NCBI RefSeq assembly: GCF_003963535.1
Contig: NZ_CP034539.1
Location: 7,068,001-7,132,000, forward strand
Origin: Streptomyces cyaneochromogenes
GTDB lineage: Bacteria; Actinomycetota; Actinomycetes; Streptomycetales; Streptomycetaceae
Reading direction: 5' to 3'
Length of the DNA: 64,000 nucleotides
This document shows, one piece after another, positions 50,795 to 58,562 of this stretch (within the stretch, counting starts at the first letter, position 1; the number at the start of each line of letters is the position of its first letter). The notes below the pieces were generated by a model. The model made no database searches, was not told where the DNA came from, and worked only from the letters and a program-made list of their open reading frames with translations. A program made the translations under genes and the position numbers.

Positions 50795-51883
50795 ATGACG
50801 ACGCCCACGATCGAGCTCAAGCCCTCCGCCAGCCCGCTCGCCGCCGCCGAGCGCGAGGCGATACTGGCCAACCCGGGGTTCGGCCGCCACTTCACCGACC
50901 ACATGGTGACGATCAAGTGGACCGAGGGCCGGGGCTGGCACGACGGCGAGCTCGTGCCGTACGCGCCGCTCTCCCTCGACCCGGCCACCATGGTCCTGCA
51001 CTACGCGCAGGAGATCTTCGAGGGCCTCAAGGCCTACCGCCAGCCCGACGGGACCGTGGCCTCCTTCCGCCCCGAGAAGAACGCCACGCGCTTCCAGGCC
51101 TCGGCCCGGCGGCTCGGCATGCCGGAGCTGCCGGTCGAGACGTTCATCGAGGCGTGCGACGCGCTGGTGCGGCAGGACGAGGCCTGGGTCCCGGCCCACG
51201 GCGGCGAGGAGTCCCTCTACCTGCGCCCGTTCATGTTCGCGACCGAGGTCGGCCTCGGGGTGAAGCCCGCCAGTGAGTACCTGTTCCTGGTCATCGCCTC
51301 CCCGGCCGGCGCCTACTTCCCCGGCGGCGTGAAGCCGGTGTCCATCTGGGTCTCCGAGGACCACGTCCGCGCCGTCCCGGGCGGCATGGGCGACGCCAAG
51401 ACGGGCGGCAACTACGCCGCGTCCCTGCTGGCCCAGGCCGAGGCCGCGGCCAAGGGCTGCGCCCAGGTCTGCTACCTCGACGCGGTCGAGCGCAAGTGGG
51501 TCGAGGAACTCGGCGGCATGAACCTGTACTTCGTGTACGGCGACAAGATCATCACCCCGTCCCTCACCGGCTCCATCCTGGAGGGCGTCACCCGCGACTC
51601 CCTCCTCGCCGTCGCCCGCGACCTCGGCTACGAGGCCGAGGAGGGCCGCGTCTCTGTCGACCAGTGGCAGCGCGACTCCGAGAACGGCACCCTGACCGAG
51701 GTCTTCGCCTGCGGTACGGCCGCCGTCATCACGCCGGTCGGCACGGTGAAGCGCACGGGCGCGGAGTGGCAGCAGGGGGACGGGGAACCCGGCGAGGTGA
51801 CGCTGAAGCTGCGGCAGGCGCTGCTGGACATCCAGCGGGGCACGGCGCAGGACACGCACGGCTGGATGCACAAGCTGGGCTGA
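50795..51883 (+). CDS. ilvE: branched-chain amino acid aminotransferase
   Basis: This 362-aa PLP enzyme catalyses the last reversible step of Leu, Ile and Val synthesis with glutamate as amino donor. Blocks typical of the eukaryote-like BCAT group are LHYAQEIFEGLKAYR, YLRPFMFATE, GDAKTGGNYAASL (PLP lysine), EELGGMNLYFVYGD and CGTAAVITPVG. The ATG at 50795 has AAGGA about 9 bases upstream; the longer frame from 50600 spans the promoter and is rejected. Confidence 0.96.
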   Translation: MTTPTIELKPSASPLAAAEREAILANPGFGRHFTDHMVTIKWTEGRGWHDGELVPYAPLSLDPATMVLHYAQEIFEGLKAYRQPDGTVASFRPEKNATRFQASARRLGMPELPVETFIEACDALVRQDEAWVPAHGGEESLYLRPFMFATEVGLGVKPASEYLFLVIASPAGAYFPGGVKPVSIWVSEDHVRAVPGGMGDAKTGGNYAASLLAQAEAAAKGCAQVCYLDAVERKWVEELGGMNLYFVYGDKIITPSLTGSILEGVTRDSLLAVARDLGYEAEEGRVSVDQWQRDSENGTLTEVFACGTAAVITPVGTVKRTGAEWQQGDGEPGEVTLKLRQALLDIQRGTAQDTHGWMHKLG

Positions 51884-51975
51884 TCCTTCCAACTGGCGGA
51901 CGGGCAGAGGCCGTTCGTTCGACGCGTACCGGTTCCCCCGCGCGGGTATCCACCCATTCCGCGGGGGAGCGTGAG

Positions 51976-52002
51976 CCTCCCCCTGCCCGCGTCAGGGGGA
52001 GG
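51976..52002 (+). terminator. hairpin whose 3' arm is the ribosome-binding site of the next gene
   Basis: A perfect 10-bp inverted repeat (CCTCCCCCTG/CAGGGGGAGG) with a 7-base loop lies after ilvE. It may terminate ilvE, but its 3' arm is also the purine-rich Shine-Dalgarno of the gene starting at 52012. Confidence 0.55.
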
Positions 52003-52011
52003 GGTGCACGG

Positions 52012-53082
52012 GTGAGCGGACGGTCACCGATACCCAGGTTGCGCTGGCTGATGCGGGCGTTACGCACCCCGCGCCGCCCCCAGAGCCTCACGGTGCTCGC
52101 CCTGCTCGCGGCCTGCGCGGCGCTGCTGCTGTGGCGCAGCAAGGGTATGGACAACTACGACGAGAACCTCGCCCTCAACCTCGGCACGGACATCCTCGGC
52201 GTCGTGGTCACCGTCTTCGTGATCGGCCCGCTGATCTCCCGGGCCCAGGAGGGCCGGGTGCGCGAGCACCACCGGCTCGACTACGAGTGGTTCAGCGCCC
52301 AGGTCCACGGCTCCACCTCGAACGTCAAGGTGCTCGACACCTTCTCCAACCTCTTCGGCCCGCAGTTCTCCGAGCGGCTCTTCCGGGGCGTGCGGGCGGC
52401 CACCGCGCACGGCGCCCGGGTGCAGATCCTGCTGCTCGACCCCGACTCCCTCGCCGTCATCCTGCGCGGCCGTGAACTGGGCGAGCAGAGTGCCGTCATC
52501 CGCCGCGACATCCTGCGCAACCTGCGCACCCTGGACCGGTTCGCACAGCGGCTCGACGAGAACGCGCGCCAACATCTCGAGGTACGGCTGTGCTCCACCT
52601 CGCCGGGCGTCACGCTCTACCGCTGGGACGAGCGCTGTCTGGTGTCCTTCCTCACCGTCGGCCGGCTCTCCGGCGAGGGGGTCCAGCTGGAGGTGGCGGT
52701 CCGCTCGCCGCTCGGCACCTTCGTGGAACAGCGGTTCGACGAACTGTGGCAGCAGGGCAAACCGATGGAACGGTTCACCCGTCTGCCGGTCACACTCGTC
52801 CACGCGACTGACGGACGACGGCAGTTCACCTGCCACTTCGTGTCCGTCGAAGACAGTCTGTACGTCTCCGGACCCGACCTCGTCACCTATCTCGCCCGGC
52901 ACCACCTGGACCAACTCTCCGCGTACAGCGAGGCCTTGAGCATTCCGGGCGCGCACGAGCTGATCGTGGTCGACGACGAGAGCGAGCTGCACGCGCGGCT
53001 CATCCAGCACTTCACGGAGAAGTACGATGCGTCGGCGACCGCCTTCGTCGAATTGCGGCCGTCGGTCCTGGTCACGGAATAG
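52012..53082 (+). CDS. membrane-anchored PLD-like protein (DUF5919-like)
   Basis: This 356-aa protein has two N-terminal TM segments (about 23-42 and 58-80) and a cytoplasmic domain. A phospholipase-D-like strand pattern is seen (STSNVKVLDTFSNLFGPQF, then ARVQILLLDPDS and later VTLYRWDERCLVSFL). No HxK(x4)D catalytic motif is visible, so it may be non-catalytic or a sensor. My DUF5919 assignment is tentative. The GTG start has GGGGGAGGGG upstream within a hairpin. A KamA-like gene follows after 15 bases. Confidence 0.65.
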   Translation: MSGRSPIPRLRWLMRALRTPRRPQSLTVLALLAACAALLLWRSKGMDNYDENLALNLGTDILGVVVTVFVIGPLISRAQEGRVREHHRLDYEWFSAQVHGSTSNVKVLDTFSNLFGPQFSERLFRGVRAATAHGARVQILLLDPDSLAVILRGRELGEQSAVIRRDILRNLRTLDRFAQRLDENARQHLEVRLCSTSPGVTLYRWDERCLVSFLTVGRLSGEGVQLEVAVRSPLGTFVEQRFDELWQQGKPMERFTRLPVTLVHATDGRRQFTCHFVSVEDSLYVSGPDLVTYLARHHLDQLSAYSEALSIPGAHELIVVDDESELHARLIQHFTEKYDASATAFVELRPSVLVTE

Positions 53083-53097
53083 AGGGCCTCAGCACAT

Positions 53098-54420
53098 ATG
53101 AGTTCAGCGCACCACCCCGCACCCGAGGACGGAGGCCCACGCTTCCGTGCCTTCACACCCCGTGACCTGGACGGCCTGCTGCGGCGGATGTCCCTCACGC
53201 CCGCCGAGAGCCTCGCCCTGCGGGCCGTGGCGACGGTCCTGCCGTTCCGCACGAACACGTACGTGATCGACGAGCTGATCGACTGGACGGCCGTACCCGA
53301 CGACCCCATCTACCGGCTGACCTTCCCGCAGGCGGGCATGCTGCCCCCGCCCGAGCTGCGCCGGATGGCGGATCTGCTGTCCGCTCAGGCGCCGCGGGCC
53401 GAGATCCTGCGGGCGGCCCACGAGATCCGCATGCGGCTCAACCCGCATCCCTCGGGCCAGCTCGACGCCAACGTGCCCGTGCACGAGGGCCGTCGCCTCA
53501 CCGGGCTGCAGCACAAGTACCCCGAGACCGTGCTGATCTTCCCGCGCCAGGGCCAGACCTGCCACGCCTACTGCACGTACTGCTTCCGCTGGCCGCAGTT
53601 CGTCGGCGAGGCCGATCTGCGCATCGCGACCGACGACATCACCGCCACGTCCGCCTATCTGCGTGCCCACCCCGAGGTCAGCAGCGCGCTGATCACCGGC
53701 GGCGACCCGTTGGTCATGAGCACCGACGTGCTGCGTCGCTACGTCGAGCCGCTCCTGGAGATCGACACGGTCCGGTCGATCCGGATCGGCACCAAGTCGC
53801 TCGCCTTCTGGCCGTACCGCTTCACGTCCGACCGGGACGCCGACGACCTGCTCAGGCTGTTCGAGCGTGTCGTGGCGAGCGGTCGCCATCTGGCGCTGAT
53901 GGCCCACTTCACGCATCCGCAGGAGCTGCGGCCGCCGGTCGTGCGGGAGGCGATGCGCCGGGTACGGGACACGGGCGCCGTGATCCGCTGCCAGGGCCCG
54001 CTGGTGGCGGGCATCAACGACAGCGCGGATGCCTGGGCGGAGCTGTGGGACGTCACGACGACCCTGGGTGCGGTGCCGTACTACCAGTTCGTGGAGCGGG
54101 ACACCGGCCCGCAGGGCTACTTCGGGGTACCACTCGCACGCGGTCACCAGATCTTCCGGGACGCCTACGCACGCGTCTCCGGCCTGGCCCGCACCGTACG
54201 CGGCCCCGTCATGTCGGCGATGCCCGGCAAGGTCTGCGTGGACGGTGTCGCCGAGGTGGCCGGCGAGAAGGTCTTCGTGCTGCACCTGATCCAGGCCCGC
54301 GACCCCGCCCTCGTGGACCGCCCGTTCTTCGCGGCGTACGACGAGGGGGCCACCTGGTTCACCGACCTCAAACCCGCTTTCGGTGCGGACGAGTTCCTCC
54401 CTGGGCTGGAGGTGGGCTGA
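53098..54420 (+). CDS. KamA-family radical SAM protein (lysine 2,3-aminomutase-like)
   Basis: This 440-aa protein carries the radical-SAM cluster motif CHAYCTYC with Cys 155, 159 and 162 and the following FRWPQF. ITGGDPLVMS resembles the SAM-binding GGE motif. The C-terminal PLP-lysine region of aminomutases reads AMPGKVCVDG. It probably moves an amino group on lysine or a related substrate, but the substrate is not certain. It lies between a PLD-like membrane protein and a tiny membrane protein, with close spacing on both sides. Confidence 0.88.
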   Translation: MSSAHHPAPEDGGPRFRAFTPRDLDGLLRRMSLTPAESLALRAVATVLPFRTNTYVIDELIDWTAVPDDPIYRLTFPQAGMLPPPELRRMADLLSAQAPRAEILRAAHEIRMRLNPHPSGQLDANVPVHEGRRLTGLQHKYPETVLIFPRQGQTCHAYCTYCFRWPQFVGEADLRIATDDITATSAYLRAHPEVSSALITGGDPLVMSTDVLRRYVEPLLEIDTVRSIRIGTKSLAFWPYRFTSDRDADDLLRLFERVVASGRHLALMAHFTHPQELRPPVVREAMRRVRDTGAVIRCQGPLVAGINDSADAWAELWDVTTTLGAVPYYQFVERDTGPQGYFGVPLARGHQIFRDAYARVSGLARTVRGPVMSAMPGKVCVDGVAEVAGEKVFVLHLIQARDPALVDRPFFAAYDEGATWFTDLKPAFGADEFLPGLEVG

Positions 54421-54423
54421 GCC

Positions 54424-54633
54424 ATGAACTCCTCGCCGAGCCAGTCCGCGTTCACTGCTGCCTGGATTCTGGTCGCGGTGTTGCTCTCCCTGGTCGTCGC
54501 TCTCATCGCGGTGATCCTCAAGGTCGCCCAGGGTGAAGGGCTGACGACAGCCCTGCCGTCGGCCGCAGTGGCTTTCGCCGGGACGATGGCACTCTGCCTG
54601 CCCACTCTCACCGCCGCAGGTCTGCTGCAGTAG
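54424..54633 (+). CDS. small two-TM membrane protein downstream of KamA
   Basis: This 69-aa protein has two hydrophobic helices (about 11-33 and 44-67) joined by a short polar loop. It starts 3 bases after the kamA-like stop, so it is probably co-translated. Its last 26 bases overlap the 3' end of the convergent NCS1 permease gene. No family is recognised. Confidence 0.65.
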   Translation: MNSSPSQSAFTAAWILVAVLLSLVVALIAVILKVAQGEGLTTALPSAAVAFAGTMALCLPTLTAAGLLQ

Positions 54634-56056
54634 AACCGATCTCCGGTACTACCTCGCCGGGGACGTCTGCGCGTGCGGACGCCCCTGGCGAGAGCGCCAC
54701 GTACACCAGACCGCCCACCGCCCCCGACAGCAGGAAGCTGCAGTCCACCCCACCGGTCCACGTCAGCAACGGCCCCTCGTACGACGGTAGTGAGACTGTG
54801 AGCAGGCCGACCGTCGCCCCCAGTGCCCAGGCGACCGTCGCCGGGATGTTCCACCCGCCCCGGTACCAGTAGGTCCCGCCCCGCGCCCGCCGGTTGAACA
54901 CCTGGAGTGCCTCCGCGTCGTACACCCCTCGGCACCGCGCGAAACCGATCAGGGTGATGACGGCCCAGGGTGTGCCGATCGCCGTCAGCAGCAGCACGAA
55001 GGACGTCATCGCGTCCTGCGCGGACGAGTGGTAGTGGCCGATGAACACGCAGGCCGTGGCGATCACCGCGACCGTGTACGTGGCCGTCGCCCGGGACGCG
55101 CGCGGCAGGATGGCGTCCAGATCGAGGCCCATGGAGTAGAGCATCAGACCGGCGTTGCCGACCGAACCCGCCGAGGCGGCCAGCAGGAGCGGGACCAGAT
55201 ACCAGGCCGGGGACGCCGAGACGAGCGGTCCGGCGTAGTCGAGGGCCGCCCGGGCCGCGTATGACGTGAAGGTGCCGAACAGTTGCGGGACCAGCAGTCC
55301 CAGCAGCAGACCGAGCCAGGTCGCGTGCAGCACCCGCCGTGCGGAGTGGCGGGCCGGGGAGATGTAGCGGGTGTAGTCGCCGAGGAGCGTGATGAAGGCG
55401 ATCGGGCCGGACAGGCCGGCCGCCACCGTCGCCAGCAGCCACGTCGGCCAGAAGCCGCCCAGCAGATAGCCGCCCGTCTCCGGCAGCGCGGCCGTCGTGA
55501 AGTTCGGGGCGTAGGCGATCACGCCGAGGACCAGCAGGGCCGTCATGCCGACCGCGAGGCCCCGGGACATCGCGAGCAGCACGCGGTAGCCGTACACCGC
55601 CCCGGCGACGGTCGCGGCGGCGAGGAGCGCGTAGACGACGCCGTACGACACGTCGTTCGCCGGCATGCCGACCAGGCGGCTCAGCACGCTTACCATCACG
55701 TCGCCGCCGATCCACACCGTCAGCGCGGAGTAGCCCAGCGCCAGCAGCAGGCCGACGACCGAGCCGACCAGGCGGCCCCGGACCCCGAACTGGGCGCCGG
55801 AGGACGTGGAGAGGTTCGTCGCCGTGCGCAGGGAGATCAGCGCCAGCGGGGCGGTGAGGGCCGTGCCGAGCAGGGTGCCCACCACGATCGACGTGACCGA
55901 CTCCCACCAGTTCAGGCCGAAGGACGGGGGCAGCCAGCCGAAGACGATCACCCCGAGGCAGAGGTTCGACCCCAGCAGGATCGAGACGAGGTCCTGTGGG
56001 CCGCTCGTGCGTTCCTCGTCGGGAATGGTGTCGACTCCGCGCTGTTCCATCGGCAT
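54608..56056 (-). CDS. NCS1-family nucleobase/allantoin-type permease (cytosine permease group)
   Basis: This 482-aa transporter of about 12 TM helices belongs to the NCS1 (cytosine/purine/hydantoin) family. It shows the TM1 block LGSNLCLGVIVFGWLPPSFGLNWW, the TM3-like SGAQFGVRG segment and LLGDYTRYI, a family-typical motif after TM6. It probably imports a nucleobase or ureido compound with a cation. The start has GGGAGG about 7 bases upstream. It is divergent from the urease-like operon and appears to share its operators. Confidence 0.87.
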   Translation of the reverse strand: MPMEQRGVDTIPDEERTSGPQDLVSILLGSNLCLGVIVFGWLPPSFGLNWWESVTSIVVGTLLGTALTAPLALISLRTATNLSTSSGAQFGVRGRLVGSVVGLLLALGYSALTVWIGGDVMVSVLSRLVGMPANDVSYGVVYALLAAATVAGAVYGYRVLLAMSRGLAVGMTALLVLGVIAYAPNFTTAALPETGGYLLGGFWPTWLLATVAAGLSGPIAFITLLGDYTRYISPARHSARRVLHATWLGLLLGLLVPQLFGTFTSYAARAALDYAGPLVSASPAWYLVPLLLAASAGSVGNAGLMLYSMGLDLDAILPRASRATATYTVAVIATACVFIGHYHSSAQDAMTSFVLLLTAIGTPWAVITLIGFARCRGVYDAEALQVFNRRARGGTYWYRGGWNIPATVAWALGATVGLLTVSLPSYEGPLLTWTGGVDCSFLLSGAVGGLVYVALSPGASARADVPGEVVPEIGSTAADLRR

Positions 56057-56071
56057 GGGTGCCTCCCTCGG

Positions 56072-56087
56072 TTTGAGTGACGTTCAA
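56072..56087. promoter_or_regulatory. operator copy 1 in the NCS1/ureAB divergent promoter
   Basis: TTTGAGTGACGTTCAA is a partial palindrome sharing the core GAGTGAYGYTC with the copy at 56139. It overlaps the NCS1 promoter -10 (CAGATT, 56086-56091, minus strand), which lies 17 bases from a consensus TTGACA -35 (56109-56114). Confidence 0.5.
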
Positions 56088-56114
56088 TCTGAAGGGGTCG
56101 ATGTTTGCTGTCAA
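56086..56114 (-). promoter_or_regulatory. promoter of the NCS1 permease gene
   Basis: On the minus strand, TTGACA (56109-56114) and CAGATT (56086-56091) are separated by 17 bases. Confidence 0.55.
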
Positions 56115-56138
56115 CCTTTCGGTTCGAGGAATCTCGTG

Positions 56139-56157
56139 TTTAGAGTGATGCTCTAAA
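56139..56157. promoter_or_regulatory. operator copy 2 (palindrome) in the ureAB promoter
   Basis: TTTAGAGTGATGCTCTAAA has perfect 7-bp arms around a 5-base centre and contains a TAGAGT -10 candidate (56141-56146) for ureAB. It is a typical repressor site. Confidence 0.6.
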
Positions 56158-56185
56158 GTGAAGTCGGGCAAGGAGGTGCCGCGTC

Positions 56186-56866
56186 GTGAGACTGACCCCC
56201 ACGGAACGTGACCGGCTGCTGCTCTTCGGAGCCGCCGAGCTGGCCCGGGCGCGCCGGGCCCGCGGGCTGCGGCTGAACGTCCCGGAGGCGACCGCGCTCG
56301 TCGCGGACACCGTGTGCGAGGCCGCCCGGGACGGGGCCCGGCTCGCCGAGGCGATCGAGCGCGCCCGCGGTGTGCTCGGGCCGGACGACGTGCTGCCCGG
56401 CGTGGCGGACGTCGTCACCGAAGTGCACGTCGAGGCGGTCTTCGACGACGGCTCGCGGCTCGCGGTCGTGTCCGATCCGATCGGGGGCGGGCCCGGTCCG
56501 CAGGCTCCCGGCGAACTGCTGCCGGGGCCCCGGCACGCCGAGCCGGAGGCGGTCGTACGGCTGACGGTCCTCAACACCGCCACTGTGCCCGTCTCCGTGA
56601 CCTCCCACTTCCACTTCTTCGAGGCCAACCCGAGGCTCGACTTCGACCGCGCGACGGCCTACGGCATGCGGCTCGCCGTGCCCGCCGGGTCCTCGGCGCG
56701 CTTCGGGCCGGGGGAGAGCGTCGAGGTCGGGCTCGTGCCCATCGGGGGTGACCGGATCGCCATCGGGTTCGCCGGTCTTGTCGACGGGGCGCTGGACGCG
56801 CCGGGGGCGAAGGAAGAGGCCCTGCGCAGGGCCGCCGCCTGCGGATATCTGGGAGCAGACCGATGA
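56186..56866 (+). CDS. ureA: fused urease gamma-beta subunit homologue (UreAB)
   Basis: This 226-aa protein joins a urease gamma subunit (about 1-100, MRLTPTERDRLLLFGAAELA and LNVPEATALVADTVCEAARDG) to a beta subunit (about 105-226, SHFHFFEANPRLDFDRATAYGMRLAVPAG), as in Helicobacter UreA. The GTG start has an ideal AAGGAGGTG 7 bases upstream. Its stop overlaps the ureC start by 4 bases (ATGA). It should form the structural scaffold with UreC. No ureD, ureE, ureF or ureG accessory gene is in the window. Confidence 0.93.
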   Translation: MRLTPTERDRLLLFGAAELARARRARGLRLNVPEATALVADTVCEAARDGARLAEAIERARGVLGPDDVLPGVADVVTEVHVEAVFDDGSRLAVVSDPIGGGPGPQAPGELLPGPRHAEPEAVVRLTVLNTATVPVSVTSHFHFFEANPRLDFDRATAYGMRLAVPAGSSARFGPGESVEVGLVPIGGDRIAIGFAGLVDGALDAPGAKEEALRRAAACGYLGADR

Positions 56867-58542
56867 GCATCGACCCTTACGCCTACGCCGCCACCCACGG
56901 CCCCCGCGCCGGCGACCGCGTCCGCCTCGGCGACAGCGGGCTGACGATCCGCGTCGAGTCCGACTCCCAGCGGTACGGCGACGAGTTCCTCGCCGGGTTC
57001 GGCAAGACCGCCCGGGACGGGCTGCACCTCAAGGCGGCCGCCGTCCGGGAGACCTGTGACGTCGTCGTCAGCAACGTCGTCGTGATCGACGCGGCGCTGG
57101 GGATCCGCAAGGTCTCCATCGGGATCAGGGAGGGCCGGATCTGCTCGATCGGGCGGGCCGGGAATCCCGACACCCTCGACGGGGTCGACGTCGTGGTCGG
57201 CACCGGGACCTCGATCGTGTCCGGCGAGGGGCTGATCGCCACCGCCGGGGCCGTCGACACACATGTCCATCTGCTGTCGCCGCGCGTCATGGAGGCGTCG
57301 CTGGCGTCGGGCGTGACCACCATCGTCGGGCAGGAGTTCGGGCCGGTGTGGGGCGTCGGGGTCAACTCCCCCTGGGCGCTGCGGCACGCGTTCAACGCCT
57401 TCGACGCGTGGCCGGTCAACATCGGATTTCTGGGGCGCGGTTCGTCCTCCTCGCCCGCGCCCCTGGTCGAGGCACTCGCCGAGGGCGGTGCCTCCGGTTT
57501 CAAGGTGCACGAGGACATGGGCGCCCACACCCGCGCGCTGGACACGGCGCTGCGCGTCGCCGAGGAGCACGACGTCCAGGTCGCCCTGCACAGCGACGGG
57601 CTGAACGAGTGCCTGTCGGTCGAGGACACCCTGCGGGTGCTGGAGGGCCGCACCATCCACGCCTTCCACATCGAGGGGTGCGGCGGCGGACACGTCCCGA
57701 ACGTCCTGAAGATGGCAGGCGTCCCGAACGTCATCGGCTCCTCCACCAACCCCACCCTGCCCTTCGGCCGGGACGCGGTCGCCGAGCACTACGGCATGAT
57801 CGTCTCCGTCCACGACCTGAAGACCGACCTGCCCGGCGACGCCGCCATGGCCCGCGACCGCATCCGCGCCGGGACGATGGGCGCCGAGGACGTGCTGCAC
57901 GACCTGGGCGCGATCGGCATCACCTCGTCGGACGCGCAGGGCATGGGGCGGGCCGGGGAGACCGTGCGCCGTACGTTCGCCATGGCCGGGAAGATGAAGG
58001 CCGAGTTCGGCGCCCCGGACGACGGCCACGACAACGAGCGCGTCCTGCGCTACATGGCCAAGCTGACCATCAACCCGGCCATCGCGCACGGCCTCGCCCA
58101 CGAGGTGGGGTCGCTGGAGGTCGGCAAGCTCGCCGACATCGTGCTGTGGCGGCCGGAGTACTTCGGCGCCAAGCCGCAGCTGGTGCTGAAGGCCGGCTTC
58201 CCGGCGTACGGCGTGGTCGGCGACCCCAACGCCGCGACCGACACCTGCGAACCCCTCGTCCTGGGCCCGCAGTTCGGGGCGTACGGCGCCACGCCCGCCG
58301 ACATCTCGGTCGCCTTCGTCGCCCGGGCCGCTCTCGACCAGGGCGGCGACACGATGCCCACCCGGCGCCGCAGGGTCGCCGTGCGCGCCGCGCGGGGCAT
58401 CGGGCCGGCCGACCTGCGCCTGAACTCCCGTACCGGAGCGGTCGACGTCGACCAGCGCACCGGCCTGGTCACGCTCGACGGCGAGCCGCTGCGCTCCGAG
58501 CCGGCCGACTCCGTCTCCCTCAACCGCCTCTATTTCCTGTGA
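56863..58542 (+). CDS. ureC: urease alpha subunit homologue with altered flap (UreC-like)
   Basis: This 559-aa amidohydrolase matches urease alpha throughout. The nickel ligands are kept: His134 and His136 (DTHVH), the carbamylated lysine Lys214 with His216 (GFKVHED), His243, His269 and Asp357 (SSDAQGMGR). The flap motif is different: canonical VCHHLD reads SVHDLK, so the flap cysteine is Val316, although the catalytic His317 and Arg333 remain. The surrounding loop is also changed. It may act on urea with altered kinetics or on another ureido compound. It is the second gene of the operon, upstream of agmatine deiminase. Confidence 0.9.
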   Translation: MSIDPYAYAATHGPRAGDRVRLGDSGLTIRVESDSQRYGDEFLAGFGKTARDGLHLKAAAVRETCDVVVSNVVVIDAALGIRKVSIGIREGRICSIGRAGNPDTLDGVDVVVGTGTSIVSGEGLIATAGAVDTHVHLLSPRVMEASLASGVTTIVGQEFGPVWGVGVNSPWALRHAFNAFDAWPVNIGFLGRGSSSSPAPLVEALAEGGASGFKVHEDMGAHTRALDTALRVAEEHDVQVALHSDGLNECLSVEDTLRVLEGRTIHAFHIEGCGGGHVPNVLKMAGVPNVIGSSTNPTLPFGRDAVAEHYGMIVSVHDLKTDLPGDAAMARDRIRAGTMGAEDVLHDLGAIGITSSDAQGMGRAGETVRRTFAMAGKMKAEFGAPDDGHDNERVLRYMAKLTINPAIAHGLAHEVGSLEVGKLADIVLWRPEYFGAKPQLVLKAGFPAYGVVGDPNAATDTCEPLVLGPQFGAYGATPADISVAFVARAALDQGGDTMPTRRRRVAVRAARGIGPADLRLNSRTGAVDVDQRTGLVTLDGEPLRSEPADSVSLNRLYFL

Positions 58543-58562
58543 CGTTCGGACAAGGACCCGCC

